A DNA stretch of 64,000 nucleotides from Streptomyces fuscichromogenes (GCF_014645815.1 NZ_BMML01000024.1:124001-188000), one strand, 5' to 3'; shown: positions 1 to 8,556, counted from the first letter of the stretch. Numbers and translations: made by a program. Notes: generated by a model not told the origin, from the sequence alone.

Positions 1-98
1 ATCGCCTCGCCCCGGCTGCGGGGCGGCTGGCCGATACGCACCAGCCGGTCCGCGCGGGCTTCCTCGTCGGGCCGCAGGTCTTCCGTCATCGTGCTCAC
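1..98 (-). CDS. Partial CDS downstream of the ABC-2 exporter, N-terminus only
   Basis: Only about 32 codons lie in the window and the gene runs off the left edge. It begins at a GTG (98..96) that overlaps the permease stop codon as GTGA, or at an in-frame ATG three codons later (89..87). The visible residues are charged and hydrophilic (MTEDLRPDEEARADRL). The overlap implies translational coupling to the exporter. In actinobacteria an ABC-2 exporter pair is very often followed by a two-component histidine kinase, so that is the leading guess, but no kinase motif is visible here. Confidence 0.6.
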   Translation of the reverse strand, partial: MSTMTEDLRPDEEARADRLVRIGQPPRSRGEA

Positions 99-835
99 GC
101 CTTCAGCGTGTCCTTCCGGTACAGCCAGGCCGCGCCGCCGACGAAGAGGGCGAAGAAGACGACGAGGATGGCGATGTCCTGGGCTTTCGGGGCCTGGCTC
201 TGCTCGATGGCCCGTCCCAGTGCAGCGTACGCGTGCGTGGGCAGCCACTTCGCGATGTCCTGGAGCCAGGTCGGGAAGGAGGAGGACGGCCACCACAGGC
301 CGCCGAGGATCGACAGGCCGAAGTAGGTGATCATCGTGATCGGGCGGACCGCGTCCCCGGAGGCGAGATAGCCGATGGCCACGCCGAGCGCGGCGAAGAC
401 CAGGCTGCCGGCCCAGATCGCGCCGGTGAGGGCCAACCACTGCCAGGCGTCGAGGCGTACGTGCTTCACGGACGCGGCGATCAGGAAGACGACCACGATG
501 GACGGCAGGCTGACCACGGCGGCGCTGGCGGTCTTGGCGAGGACGTAGCCGCGGCCGGGCAGGGTGGTCAGCCGCAGCTGCCGTACCCAGCCGCTCTCGC
601 GCTCCTTGGCGATGCGCTCGCTGTTGCCCATCAGCACGGCGGTGAGGGCGCCGAAGGAGGCCATGGACACCATGACGTAGGCGGCGACGGAGAGGCCGGA
701 GTTGTCGACGGTCTCGCCGGTGCCGCCCTGGCTGGCGACCAGCAGGAAGATGATCGAGGGGTAGATCACCGAGAAGAACAGGAACTTGCGGTTGCGCAGG
801 GCGCGGGCGAGCTCCAGCTTGATCAGGGCGTTCAT
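95..835 (-). CDS. ABC-2 type exporter permease subunit
   Basis: A 246-residue integral membrane protein with about six hydrophobic segments, the first near residues 17-35 and others near 52-72, 103-125, 138-158, 168-185 and 220-240. This is the usual layout and length of a DrrB-like ABC-2 permease. Its ATG overlaps the stop of the upstream ATPase gene as ATGA, so the two are translated together and should form one exporter. The substrate cannot be deduced; drug, lipid or peptide export are all possible. A conserved arginine-rich loop after the second segment (ESGWVRQLRLTTLPG) matches the cytoplasmic coupling region of this family. The downstream partial gene overlaps its stop codon. Confidence 0.9.
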   Translation of the reverse strand: MNALIKLELARALRNRKFLFFSVIYPSIIFLLVASQGGTGETVDNSGLSVAAYVMVSMASFGALTAVLMGNSERIAKERESGWVRQLRLTTLPGRGYVLAKTASAAVVSLPSIVVVFLIAASVKHVRLDAWQWLALTGAIWAGSLVFAALGVAIGYLASGDAVRPITMITYFGLSILGGLWWPSSSFPTWLQDIAKWLPTHAYAALGRAIEQSQAPKAQDIAILVVFFALFVGGAAWLYRKDTLKA

Positions 836-1776
836 GACTGCGGGGCCTCCTTGGCCTCTTCGGCCTCCGTGATGGCGACGAACGCCTGCTCCAGGCCGAG
901 CCCGGCGACTTCGAGGTTGCGGGGGTAGACGCCCAGGCCGTAGAGCGCGTGGACGGTGGCGTCGGCGTCGGAGGACTGGATGCGGATCGTCTGGCCGGAC
1001 ACGTCCACGGCCGTCAGGAAGGGCAGCGCGCGCAGCGGCGCCTCGTCGATCTCGCCCTCCAGGTCGAAGGAGATCCTTCGCGCCCCGGCCTTCGCCTTGA
1101 TCTCGGCGGCCGTCCCGTCGGCGAGCAGCCGGCCGCGGTGCAGCACCAGCACCCGGTCGGCGATGGCGTCGGCCTCCTCCAGGTAGTGCGTGGCGAACAG
1201 CACCGTCCGTCCCTGGTCGGCCTGTTCCCGCATGGTGGCCCAGAAGGCCTGGCGGGCGGAGACGTCCATGCCGGTGGTGGGCTCGTCCAGGACGATCAGG
1301 TCGCTGTCACCGGCGGTGGCGAGGGCGAAGCGGACGCGCTGGGACTGGCCGCCGGAGAGCTTGTTGACCTTGCGGTCGGCGATCTGCGAGATGCCCGCGC
1401 GGGCGAGCACGTCGGTGACCTTGTAGGGCTTCGGGTGCAGGTCGCAGGCCAGCTTGACCAGTTCCCGGACGGTGACCTCGTCCATCAGGCCGCCGCTCTG
1501 GAGCATCGCGCCCACGCGTCCGGCGACGATGGCCTCGCGCGGGTTCAGCCCGAACACGCTCACCGTGCCGGCGTCGGCCTGCTTGAGGCCGAGCAGCAGG
1601 TCGAGCGTGGTCGACTTGCCCGCGCCGTTGGGCCCGAGCAGGGCCACGGTCTCCCCCGGGTGCAGCCGCAGCGAGAGCCCGTCGACGGCCCGCACGTTCC
1701 CGTAGGTCTTGCTCACTTGGTCGAACCCGACCACCACCGGGGTTCCGGTGGCCGTCGTCGCCGCTGTCGTCGTCAT
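832..1776 (-). CDS. ABC transporter ATP-binding subunit, DrrA-like
   Basis: A 314-residue cytoplasmic ATPase that powers the ABC-2 permease encoded next. Visible motifs are Walker A GPNGAGKST (about residues 49-57), signature LSGGQSQR, Walker B LIVLDEPTTGMD and switch histidine FATHYLEEAD. The C-terminal 80 residues form the extra domain typical of DrrA-type exporters. The annotated ATG has a GGAGG only one base upstream, which is too close to be ideal. Codons 14-15 (GTG GTG) are possible alternative starts just before the conserved nucleotide-binding domain. The gene is separated from the preceding gene by a terminator, so it probably has its own promoter within 1777-1870. Confidence 0.92.
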   Translation of the reverse strand: MTTTAATTATGTPVVVGFDQVSKTYGNVRAVDGLSLRLHPGETVALLGPNGAGKSTTLDLLLGLKQADAGTVSVFGLNPREAIVAGRVGAMLQSGGLMDEVTVRELVKLACDLHPKPYKVTDVLARAGISQIADRKVNKLSGGQSQRVRFALATAGDSDLIVLDEPTTGMDVSARQAFWATMREQADQGRTVLFATHYLEEADAIADRVLVLHRGRLLADGTAAEIKAKAGARRISFDLEGEIDEAPLRALPFLTAVDVSGQTIRIQSSDADATVHALYGLGVYPRNLEVAGLGLEQAFVAITEAEEAKEAPQS

Positions 1777-1870
1777 GCCTCCATGCTGACGGCGAGCCCC
1801 CGACCGACGGCAGTGTCGGGCGTCCGGAGAGCCGCATGACAGATGTCATGCACAGCGCCTGACAAACGCG

Positions 1871-1902
1871 AAAGGGCGCCCGGTGCACACCGGACGCCCC
1901 TT
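1871..1902 (-). terminator. Hairpin terminator after the peptidoglycan-binding-like gene
   Basis: Arms of 15 bases (1871-1885 and 1888-1902) pair with one or two mismatches around a 2-base centre. On the minus strand the 3' arm ends in CTTTCG. It lies 10 bases beyond the stop codon at 1912, where the upstream minus-strand gene should end, and just before the ABC exporter operon. Confidence 0.75.
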
Positions 1903-1911
1903 CGCCACGGG

Positions 1912-4272
1912 TCAGCTCGGGTTGGTGTCGATGACTCCGATGCGCTGCGCCGCCGTCTTGCCCACCAGGGCCTTGCGCAGTGCGGAGGCGACGTCCTGTG
2001 GCGTGACGGCCGTCTTCTGTCCGGTGCCCCGGGTGATCAGGACGCCGTTGAAGGTGCTGCCGTACGCCTCCTTGAGCGCGCTGAGGTTGTAGGTCTCCAC
2101 CAGCTTTCCGTCCACGGCCTTGAAGCCGAGGATCTTCGGCAGGGAGAGCGAGCCGAACTGGATGCTGTGCGTCGCGTCGGTCTGGATGGTGACCCGTTCC
2201 GACATCGCCGGCTGCGCGAACGCCTTCATCTCGCGGTCGACCTCCGCGTTGGAGACCGTCGGCTGCACCGTGGTCGTCGGCACGTTCACCGCGGCGGCGG
2301 TGCCGGTCTCGACCATCGTCTCGTACGCCTGCTCGACCGCCTTCGTGGAGCCGGCCGCGTCGATGCCCTTGCCGGCCTTGCCGTAGACCGCGACGGCCTT
2401 GCCGGAGGTGAACTTGATCGTGCCCTCGGTGACCGTGCCGGAGCTGGCGCCGAGGCCCTTGAGGGCCGCCTGGAGCTTCTCCTCGTCGACCGGCATGACG
2501 GGGGCGACGACCCGCTTCTGGCCGAACAGGGAGCCGATCACGGAGACCGGGTTGTAGTCGCTCTTGGCGGCCGCCTCGACGGTGTTCTGCATGTCGAACT
2601 GCAGGCCCGCCTGGTCCGGCGGCAGCGAGACGGTCTTGCCGTCGACGGACAGCTTCAGCGGCTTGTTCACCCGCGTGCCGAACGCGCCGTCGAGCTTCCT
2701 GAGGGCGTCGTCGCGGGTGCCGCCGCCGATGTCGACGCCGAGCACGGTGGTGCCCTTGGGCACGTCGGAGTGGCTCATGAGCAGCCCGGCGCCGTAGACC
2801 CCGGCGCCGGCCACCACCACGACACCGACGAGCAGCGGCAGCTTGCCGCGCTTCTTCTTGGCCTTCGCCTTGCCCTTGCCCTTGGCCTCGGCGGGGGGCG
2901 GCGAGACCGGTTCGGGCAGCTTCGGGGGCGTGTGCGGCAGCGGTCCGTCGGGGGACCCGCCCGGCGCGAACCGGGAGTTGGCGCCCGGCGGGACGACCGG
3001 GATGCCGCTGGTGACGGTGTGTCCGGAGACGTTGTCCGCCGGGGCGCCGTAGCCGGGCATGCCCGGTTCGGGGGCGAACTTCTGCGGGGTGAGGATCGCG
3101 GTGTCGTCGCTCAGGCCGCCGCCGGGGAGGCCGGGGCCGCCCGGGGCGGTGCGTGCGCCGGGGCGGGCCTGCGCGGCACGGGCACGGGGGCCACCGGGAC
3201 CGCCGGGGCCACCGGGACCGCTCGGGGCGCCGAACGACTCACTGCCGTTGAAGGCCTGGCCGCCGGGGCCGCCGAACGGCTCGCCGCCGTTGACCGGCGG
3301 GACGAACGGGCCGTCGCCGGTGACCGGACCTCCGGTGGGGCCGGCCGGGCCCTGCGGGCCGCCGGGGCCGCCGGCACCGCCCGGCCCGTTGAAGCCGCTG
3401 GGGCCGCCGGGACCGGCCGGGCCGCCGCCGGGCGCGCCGGGACCACCCTGGGCGCCGTTCTGGCCGCCGTTGTCGGAGAAGTAGGGCAGGTCGTCACGCC
3501 GGGCGTCGCCGCCGCCCTTCGCGCCGCCCCGGGAGCCGCCGAGCGGACCCGCGGCGAGCGCCTCGGTCACGTCGAAGGAGCCGGTGCCGCCGCCGTGCCC
3601 GGGAGCCACCGGGCCGCCGGTCGCGCCCGTGGGCAGCCCCGCGCCGTTGGTGGCGCCGGGCCGGGGCGTGCCGGGCACGCTCATGGAGCCGACGACACCG
3701 CCGGGACGGCCGCCGCCTCGCGCACCGCCCTGGGTCGCCGGGCCGTTCGGCGTGTTGGGCGTGTTCGGCGCCGCGGCGGGCGAACCGCCGGGTGTCCCGT
3801 TGCCGTTGGCGGCGCCGCCGCGCGGACCGCCCTTGGCCGGGCCGGACTTGCGCGGCGCGAACCAGTCGCTGGACTTCTCCCCCGCGGCGGGCGCGGGCGC
3901 CTGCTCGGCGGCGGACGGCTCGACGGTGCCGGTGGACATGGCGGCGCCCGCCGGCATCGCGTGCGAGCCCGTCTCCTCACCCGTGCCGCCCAGGCCGGGC
4001 ACACCGGCCACGCCCGCGGCACCGCCCTCGACGTCGGCGACGGGAGTGCGGACGACCACGGGGGGAATCGGCCGGGAACCGGGGATGTTGATCCGGATCC
4101 GGGTCGTCAGCGTGGTCTCGGTCTTGCGTTCCTCCGGCTGGGCGGCCGAACGGGCCGCGTCCGTACCGTCGTCGGAAGCCATGGGGGTCCCGTACGGCGG
4201 CGTGCCCGAGGGGTATGCGGATCCTCCGCGCCCGTTGGGCCCGGAGGACGGAGTGTCAGTTTCACGACTCAA
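1912..4272 (-). CDS. Gly/Pro-rich single-pass protein with peptidoglycan-binding-like (VanW-associated) ectodomain
   Basis: I place the start at TTG 4272..4270 (SRETDTPSS...), which has a GGGAGA seven bases upstream. The longer frame to 4353 adds 27 residues with no ribosome site. The product is 786 residues. The first ~470 are low-complexity and probably disordered, rich in GGPGGP/GAPGGP collagen-like triplets, then a KGKGKAKAKKKRGK basic stretch, then one membrane helix (about residues 478-500). The extracytoplasmic part has repeated segments of the PG_binding_4 type that accompany VanW domains (GTTVLGVDIGGGTRDDALRKL). No VanW domain itself is evident. A role in cell-wall binding or anchoring is likely; the partner is unknown. 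It follows the mshB-membrane protein pair on the same strand after a ~155-base gap. Confidence 0.8.
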   Translation of the reverse strand: MSRETDTPSSGPNGRGGSAYPSGTPPYGTPMASDDGTDAARSAAQPEERKTETTLTTRIRINIPGSRPIPPVVVRTPVADVEGGAAGVAGVPGLGGTGEETGSHAMPAGAAMSTGTVEPSAAEQAPAPAAGEKSSDWFAPRKSGPAKGGPRGGAANGNGTPGGSPAAAPNTPNTPNGPATQGGARGGGRPGGVVGSMSVPGTPRPGATNGAGLPTGATGGPVAPGHGGGTGSFDVTEALAAGPLGGSRGGAKGGGDARRDDLPYFSDNGGQNGAQGGPGAPGGGPAGPGGPSGFNGPGGAGGPGGPQGPAGPTGGPVTGDGPFVPPVNGGEPFGGPGGQAFNGSESFGAPSGPGGPGGPGGPRARAAQARPGARTAPGGPGLPGGGLSDDTAILTPQKFAPEPGMPGYGAPADNVSGHTVTSGIPVVPPGANSRFAPGGSPDGPLPHTPPKLPEPVSPPPAEAKGKGKAKAKKKRGKLPLLVGVVVVAGAGVYGAGLLMSHSDVPKGTTVLGVDIGGGTRDDALRKLDGAFGTRVNKPLKLSVDGKTVSLPPDQAGLQFDMQNTVEAAAKSDYNPVSVIGSLFGQKRVVAPVMPVDEEKLQAALKGLGASSGTVTEGTIKFTSGKAVAVYGKAGKGIDAAGSTKAVEQAYETMVETGTAAAVNVPTTTVQPTVSNAEVDREMKAFAQPAMSERVTIQTDATHSIQFGSLSLPKILGFKAVDGKLVETYNLSALKEAYGSTFNGVLITRGTGQKTAVTPQDVASALRKALVGKTAAQRIGVIDTNPS

Positions 4273-4428
4273 GGCAGGTTCTCCCGGTTGGCTCCACCGC
4301 CGGTGACGACCTTGCTGGGGCGGCTCGGCGGCGCGCACCACCATACTGGCCACTTCTGACGCTTATCCCACGACCGCCGGGGAAACCCACACCGGACTCG
4401 CACGGGCGCCCCATGGCGAAGTAGTACG

Positions 4429-4845
4429 TCACTTGCCAAGTCGGGCACCGTCCGCGTCAGGTTGCCGCCCCAAACCCATTGTGGCGCAGATCACAGCCAG
4501 CGCCATGCCGCCGAGCAGGAAGAGGTACGAGCCGGTTCCCGCGCCGAACAGGAAGTCTCCTTCCGGCCTGCTGGCGGTGAGGAAGATGACGGCGACGACC
4601 CAGCCGAACGCGGGCGCGAGGGCCCCGGAGCGGCTCGTCATGGCCCGGGCCCCGCCGAGGAAGAGCCCGGCGGCACCGGCCAGGGCGAGCAGCAGCCCGC
4701 CCGGGAACCAGCCGGCCTGCACCAGGGCCCCGGCGGCGCCGACCACGGCTCCGAGCACGACCAGCCCGAGGAGAGCCACGGCCCGTCCGGCCGAGGGTGC
4801 TTGCAGCGGTTGCGCGAGCATCGACCCACGTCCACCGGAACTCAT
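4429..4845 (-). CDS. Small polytopic membrane protein (DUF6113-like)
   Basis: A 138-residue protein with about four hydrophobic helices (near residues 22-45, 47-65, 75-92, 103-122) and short polar ends. Its ATG overlaps the mshB stop codon as ATGA, with a GGAGG eight bases upstream, so it is co-translated with mshB. I recall this small membrane family sitting next to mshB in many Streptomyces, where it is annotated only as a domain of unknown function. No catalytic motif is visible, and a functional link to mycothiol is inference from linkage only. Confidence 0.82.
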   Translation of the reverse strand: MSSGGRGSMLAQPLQAPSAGRAVALLGLVVLGAVVGAAGALVQAGWFPGGLLLALAGAAGLFLGGARAMTSRSGALAPAFGWVVAVIFLTASRPEGDFLFGAGTGSYLFLLGGMALAVICATMGLGRQPDADGARLGK

Positions 4846-5708
4846 GACGCCTCCCCGAGGCCCGCGAAGAGATCGGTCTCGCGGGCCGCGCCCGGCTCGC
4901 CGCCGGGCAACTCGTAGTACTCCGTGGTGAACACGGGCTGCGCCAGCTCGTTGGAGAGCGCGAAGTAGCGGGCGCCGTGCGGTGCCACCTCGATCTGGGT
5001 GGCGTGGGCGGCCATCGCGGCGGTCTTCGCACCGGCGTACGCGGCGCCGTCGATCTCGGCGGTGACCCGGCGGTCGTCGACCACGCCCGGCACGTCGTCG
5101 ACGGCGGCGGACTCGGCGAAGGGCAGCCCGGACAGGTCGTCCCGCAGCCGGGCGAAGGCGGCCTCGGCGACCGTGCGCGGGACGCGGTTCCAGTAGACCT
5201 TGGGGATGCGGTGGCCGGCCTCGGCGGCCAGTTCGACCGCTCTCATGGCGACGCGGTGGGCCTGGATGTGGTCCGGGTGGCCGTACCCGCCGTTGTCGTC
5301 GTAGGTGACGAGGACCTGGGGGCGGGTCTCCAGGACGACCTCGGCCAGGTGCCCGGCGGCCTCGTCGACGTCGGCCCGCCAGAAGCAGTCGGGCGCGTCG
5401 TTCTCGGGCAGGCCCATCATCCCGGAGTCGCGGTAGCGGCCGGGGCCGCCGAGCAGCCGGAAGTCGGCCACGCCGAGCTCGCGCATGGCGGCGGTGAGCT
5501 CGCCCAGCCGGTACTCGCCCAGGGCGGGGCCGGTGAGATGCCGCAGCGCGGGCGGGATGACCTCGCCGCCCTCGCCGAGGGTGCAGGTGACCAGCGTCAC
5601 ATGGACGCCCTGGGCCGCGTAGCGGGCCATGGTGGCGCCGTTGTTGATCGACTCGTCGTCCGGGTGCGCGTGCACGAGCAGCATCCGTCGGGCGGGCAGT
5701 TCCGTCAT
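4842..5708 (-). CDS. mshB: MshB, N-acetyl-GlcN-Ins deacetylase of mycothiol biosynthesis
   Basis: Zinc-dependent deacetylase of the LmbE/PIG-L fold that removes acetate from GlcNAc-inositol, the second committed step towards mycothiol, the main low-molecular-weight thiol of actinobacteria. Metal and catalytic residues are visible as HAHPDDE (residues 13-19; His15, Asp18) and GYGHPDH (His144/His147). The 288-residue length fits the family (about 290-300). I chose ATG 5708..5706, which has AGGG seven bases upstream, over an in-frame GTG two codons earlier that sits too close to it. The downstream membrane protein overlaps its stop. Confidence 0.93.
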   Translation of the reverse strand: MTELPARRMLLVHAHPDDESINNGATMARYAAQGVHVTLVTCTLGEGGEVIPPALRHLTGPALGEYRLGELTAAMRELGVADFRLLGGPGRYRDSGMMGLPENDAPDCFWRADVDEAAGHLAEVVLETRPQVLVTYDDNGGYGHPDHIQAHRVAMRAVELAAEAGHRIPKVYWNRVPRTVAEAAFARLRDDLSGLPFAESAAVDDVPGVVDDRRVTAEIDGAAYAGAKTAAMAAHATQIEVAPHGARYFALSNELAQPVFTTEYYELPGGEPGAARETDLFAGLGEAS

Positions 5709-5761
5709 ACCCACACCCTACGAAACGGCACCGACAGCCGTGCCACCTCCCCGCAGGGGCG

Positions 5762-6424
5762 TCACCCTTCCTCGTCGAGCACATGAGCGATGGCAAGCGC
5801 GATGCGCTCGATCCAGTCGATGGCGTCGTTCACGGACGCCTCGTCGATGGGGCGGCGCTGCTTGAGATCCCCGTCGATCAGGTCGGCATCGTGCGCGATC
5901 TTGTTGCGCCGCTGCGTGATCTCCAGATAGCGACTGCGAAGCGTCTTCTCGTTCAGGGAGGTGCGCCCCTGGAAGAACGTCTTGTTGATCCATCCGGCGG
6001 ACAGATACCAGACCTTCCTGTCCGTGACGAGCTTGAGGACCTCGGAGATCTTTCCGGGGTGCTGGAGGGACTGGGCCGCGAGCTTGTCCCGCAGATGCTC
6101 GACCACGGCGTCGGACAGGGTGACGTCACCCTTCTGAACCGCCTCCACGGTGTGCAGCGGCAATTCATAGACACGGAGCTGGTAGGGCATGTCGGGGCTG
6201 TCCTTGGCCGCCAGCTCGGCGACCCGGCGCAGCACCTCCTCGTGCAGCCAGTGGTCGATAGCGGCGACCGCCTGCACCCAGGCCGCGCGGTAGAAGTCGT
6301 CGATGTCGATCGTCGGCGAGTTGAACGGCGTCAGCATGCGGCCCGCTTCGACCATGCGCCGGGCGTACGACAGGTTCGTCATGAACGCCTCGAACTGACG
6401 CGTCTGCGGTCTGGGAACGGCCAT
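5762..6424 (-). CDS. HEPN-domain protein, putative RNase
   Basis: A 220-residue cytoplasmic alpha-helical protein. Near the C-terminus it carries RNKIAH (residues 173-178), the R-x4-H motif that forms the catalytic centre of HEPN ribonucleases. It is followed by an acidic stretch and a helix of the kind seen in RLP-HEPN/MAE_28990-type families. HEPN proteins commonly act as toxins or effectors of toxin-antitoxin, abortive-infection and RM-linked defence systems. No antitoxin overlaps it. The nearest neighbours are a DUF6247 pair (same strand, upstream) and mshB (downstream). The start codon is preceded only by a GGGGG run. RNase activity is inferred from the motif. Confidence 0.75.
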   Translation of the reverse strand: MAVPRPQTRQFEAFMTNLSYARRMVEAGRMLTPFNSPTIDIDDFYRAAWVQAVAAIDHWLHEEVLRRVAELAAKDSPDMPYQLRVYELPLHTVEAVQKGDVTLSDAVVEHLRDKLAAQSLQHPGKISEVLKLVTDRKVWYLSAGWINKTFFQGRTSLNEKTLRSRYLEITQRRNKIAHDADLIDGDLKQRRPIDEASVNDAIDWIERIALAIAHVLDEEG

Positions 6425-6579
6425 GGGTAACCCCCGTCGAACTCTCCGTCACGATCTCAGGGATCACGTTTCCCAAGCCCGGCCGGGTCGAGTCAAGCCG
6501 AACCCAACCAGCCCCGCACAAGGTGACCGGTTCCGGCCGCTCCGTTTCCGGATCGCGCCCCTCTGGCCTTCCTCGTACG

Positions 6580-6837
6580 TCAGTAGCCCAGCCAAGTGAT
6601 CTGGACGACATAGACGCGTTCGCTGCGTACGACGACCTGGTAGGTGAACATGCCCCCAGCGACGTCCACATTGCCACCCTTCGGGTCGACCCCCTCGTGG
6701 GCCCGGCCATGGACGTGGCGAGTTTCTGCCGCCCTGACCAGTTCATCGGCCTTGCGTGCCACGGCGGCGAGGAAGTCTGCGGGAGCAGTACGGGCAGCTT
6801 CTTCGGCGCCGAAGGCGTACTCCCACTTCCAACTCAC
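6580..6837 (-). CDS. Small protein paired with DUF6247, possible RelE/ParE-like toxin
   Basis: An 85-residue protein whose GTG start overlaps the upstream gene's stop codon as GTGA. The N-terminal half is helical (KWEYAFGAEEAARTAPADFLAAVARKADELVRAAE). The end is a pair of strands, MFTYQVVVRSERVYVVQITW, resembling the beta-sheet closing of RelE/ParE-fold toxins. The size, tight coupling and second position behind a DUF6247 gene suggest the toxin half of a type II-like pair. The family is not firmly recognised: the catalytic residues of RelE cannot be assigned by eye, and a non-toxin accessory protein remains possible. Confidence 0.6.
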   Translation of the reverse strand: MSWKWEYAFGAEEAARTAPADFLAAVARKADELVRAAETRHVHGRAHEGVDPKGGNVDVAGGMFTYQVVVRSERVYVVQITWLGY

Positions 6838-7181
6838 TCCTGAACTGCCTTCATCGCCTTGTCGAGTACCGCACTCAACTCGCGAAGCGCTTCCCACGCG
6901 AGGGCCGGATCCTCGTGTTCCAGGTGGTCCTGCGCCCAGGCGTAACGGGCGGACAGGTCCGGCCGACGGGCGATCTCGATGTCCCTGGCCCAGATCAGAA
7001 CCCAGCTCTGCACCGGACTCAGAGACCGCCATTCGACAGCTTTGGCGAAGGCCTCGTCCTTCCTGGCCTGCATCTCGTCAAGACGCTCCGGAGCGACGAC
7101 AGCGAGGGCCGCGCGGAGAGCATCCGGCGTCAGCCCGGGACGGGGAATCAACTCGTTTCCGTGCTCGGCCTGAGTGCTCAT
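6834..7181 (-). CDS. DUF6247 family protein, possible antitoxin
   Basis: A 115-residue all-helical protein. ATG 7181..7179 is chosen for its clear GGAGGAC ribosome site. The sequence LRAALAVVAPERLDEMQ followed by DEAFAKAVE and a WVLIWARDIEIAR helix matches the DUF6247 family, which I know from many Streptomyces genomes, usually as the first gene of a two-gene unit. It overlaps the following small gene by four bases. A role as antitoxin is inferred from gene order and size; no DNA-binding motif is obvious. The gene has no TTA codon and its composition resembles its neighbours. Confidence 0.7.
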   Translation of the reverse strand: MSTQAEHGNELIPRPGLTPDALRAALAVVAPERLDEMQARKDEAFAKAVEWRSLSPVQSWVLIWARDIEIARRPDLSARYAWAQDHLEHEDPALAWEALRELSAVLDKAMKAVQE

Positions 7182-7257
7182 GACGTCCTCCAGAGGGTGC
7201 CCGGACCAGAGTATCCGGGCCGGGGACAGCGAACCGGGCACACGGGACCCAACGGAT

Positions 7258-8226
7258 TCAGGCGGCAACGGGAGTACGGCAGTCATGGCAACGTCCTGGG
7301 GCGGGAGAGCGGAAGGCGCGGTCACAGCCGTCGCAGTTCCGGAGGGGATGACGGGCGGCCGATGACGGTGACGCCTGCGCCCGGAACGGCGGTGGCGGGG
7401 GCAGCTGGGCAGCGAGCCGGTGCGCCAGAAGAGCCGCCGGACGGCACAGGGGCGCGTCCGGCAGGTGAGCGGTCAGCGCATGCCGTACAGCCGCAGGGCT
7501 CACTTCGCGCTCCAGCCAGGCCGCGACTCCGGGAGCGAGGTGAGCGGTGTCGCAGGTCGAGAGCAGGAGGCGGGGGTCGTGGCGGTGAAGGGCGGCGAGG
7601 AGGTCCGCGGCCTGCCGGAGGAGGAGCGGGGCGGGGCATGCGGGCTGTGGGACCTCGGGGAGTGACTTCTTCCGGGCTGCCTGCCGTTTCGCGGGGGCGG
7701 CTACCGGCTCGGCTCCCGGTACCGGGGCGATCGCCGGTGCGAATTCGGCCGCCGATACCGGGGCAGTCGCCGGTACCGGGGCGGTTCCGTGTCCTGGGCG
7801 CGCCGATCGTGCGGGAGCGTGGCCGGCGGTCGGCCGACGGCTTCCCGGCTGGTTGCAGGAGATGGTGCGGGTGACGATACGGCCGCTGGAGACACGTTCG
7901 CGTTCGCGGCGCAGGTACCCGTGGGTCTCCAGCTCGCGCAGGCCGGCGGCGATGCGGGTGGCGCCCTCCTGGAAGCGGGCGGTGAGGGACTTGATGTCGA
8001 CGCGGGCGCCCCTGGGCAGGGACTGGATGTGGCAGCCGAGGCCGATCGCGAGGAGGGACAGTTCCGGGTGCTGGGTGAGGTGGTTGCCGATCACCACGAA
8101 GCGCTCAGTGTGGCGGGTGTTCTCGTGAATGAGCCCGCCACCGGTGTGGAGCCGTCGATTCGGGTGGTTGTCGGCGGCAAGCCGGGACTGGGCGCGCGGA
8201 GGCGCGCTAGGGTGCTGCGTATCCAT
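7258..8226 (-). CDS. Helix-turn-helix protein with C-terminal zinc ribbon
   Basis: A 322-residue protein. The start at ATG 8226 has AGGAG at good spacing; the longer reading frame upstream has none. Residues ~50-130 form a winged-helix-like DNA-binding domain (FVVIGNHLTQHPELSLLAIG ... ARVDIKSLTARF ... GYLRRERERV), as found in a family of Streptomyces replication-initiator-like or plasmid-type regulators. The middle is Ala/Pro-rich and disordered. The end carries a four-cysteine knuckle (CDGC...CHDC) likely to bind zinc. The gene diverges from a NIPSNAP gene across a 330-base region containing a perfect inverted repeat, a candidate binding site for this protein. Confidence 0.75.
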   Translation of the reverse strand: MDTQHPSAPPRAQSRLAADNHPNRRLHTGGGLIHENTRHTERFVVIGNHLTQHPELSLLAIGLGCHIQSLPRGARVDIKSLTARFQEGATRIAAGLRELETHGYLRRERERVSSGRIVTRTISCNQPGSRRPTAGHAPARSARPGHGTAPVPATAPVSAAEFAPAIAPVPGAEPVAAPAKRQAARKKSLPEVPQPACPAPLLLRQAADLLAALHRHDPRLLLSTCDTAHLAPGVAAWLEREVSPAAVRHALTAHLPDAPLCRPAALLAHRLAAQLPPPPPFRAQASPSSAARHPLRNCDGCDRAFRSPAPGRCHDCRTPVAA

Positions 8227-8363
8227 CGGGAAGCTCCTACTTCCTCGGTGGTCAGGCCCTCGCACTGGGATTGCCGTCCCGGCGGGGGCCGTCGCATGTC
8301 TGCGGTTGTGTTGGGCTGAGCGTAGGGCAGGCAAGGGGCCACGAATCCAGCGGAGTTCACGAT

Positions 8364-8393
8364 GTTCACCCGCGCGGGTGAGAGCGGGTGAAC
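8364..8393. promoter_or_regulatory. Perfect 10-bp inverted repeat in divergent intergenic region
   Basis: The arms gttcacccgc (8364-8373) and gcgggtgaac (8384-8393) are perfect complements around a 10-base spacer, and a further GTTCAC occurs at 8355-8360. The element lies 138 bases upstream of the helix-turn-helix gene and 164 bases upstream of the NIPSNAP gene. It is therefore a plausible operator for either or both. The rest of 8227-8556 shows no gene. Confidence 0.5.
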
Positions 8394-8556
8394 GTGCGCG
8401 GCGGGCGGGAGGGGTGGGGCTTGGAGGGGTGCTTTTCCCGCCGTCATGGTCCTTGGAAAAGAAGGCGCCCCTGCTACCGGAGCATGGGCTATCGAGTTCC
8501 GGCGAGCTGAAGCAATCCGGCCCTCTTCAACCGCGGGCTCGGAGAGGATGTCTGCC

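Noticed and set aside
1843..4359. A long plus-strand frame opposite the peptidoglycan-binding-like gene
   Set aside because: Composition is that of a complementary shadow of Gly/Pro-rich codons; the minus frame has a membrane helix and recognisable ectodomain.
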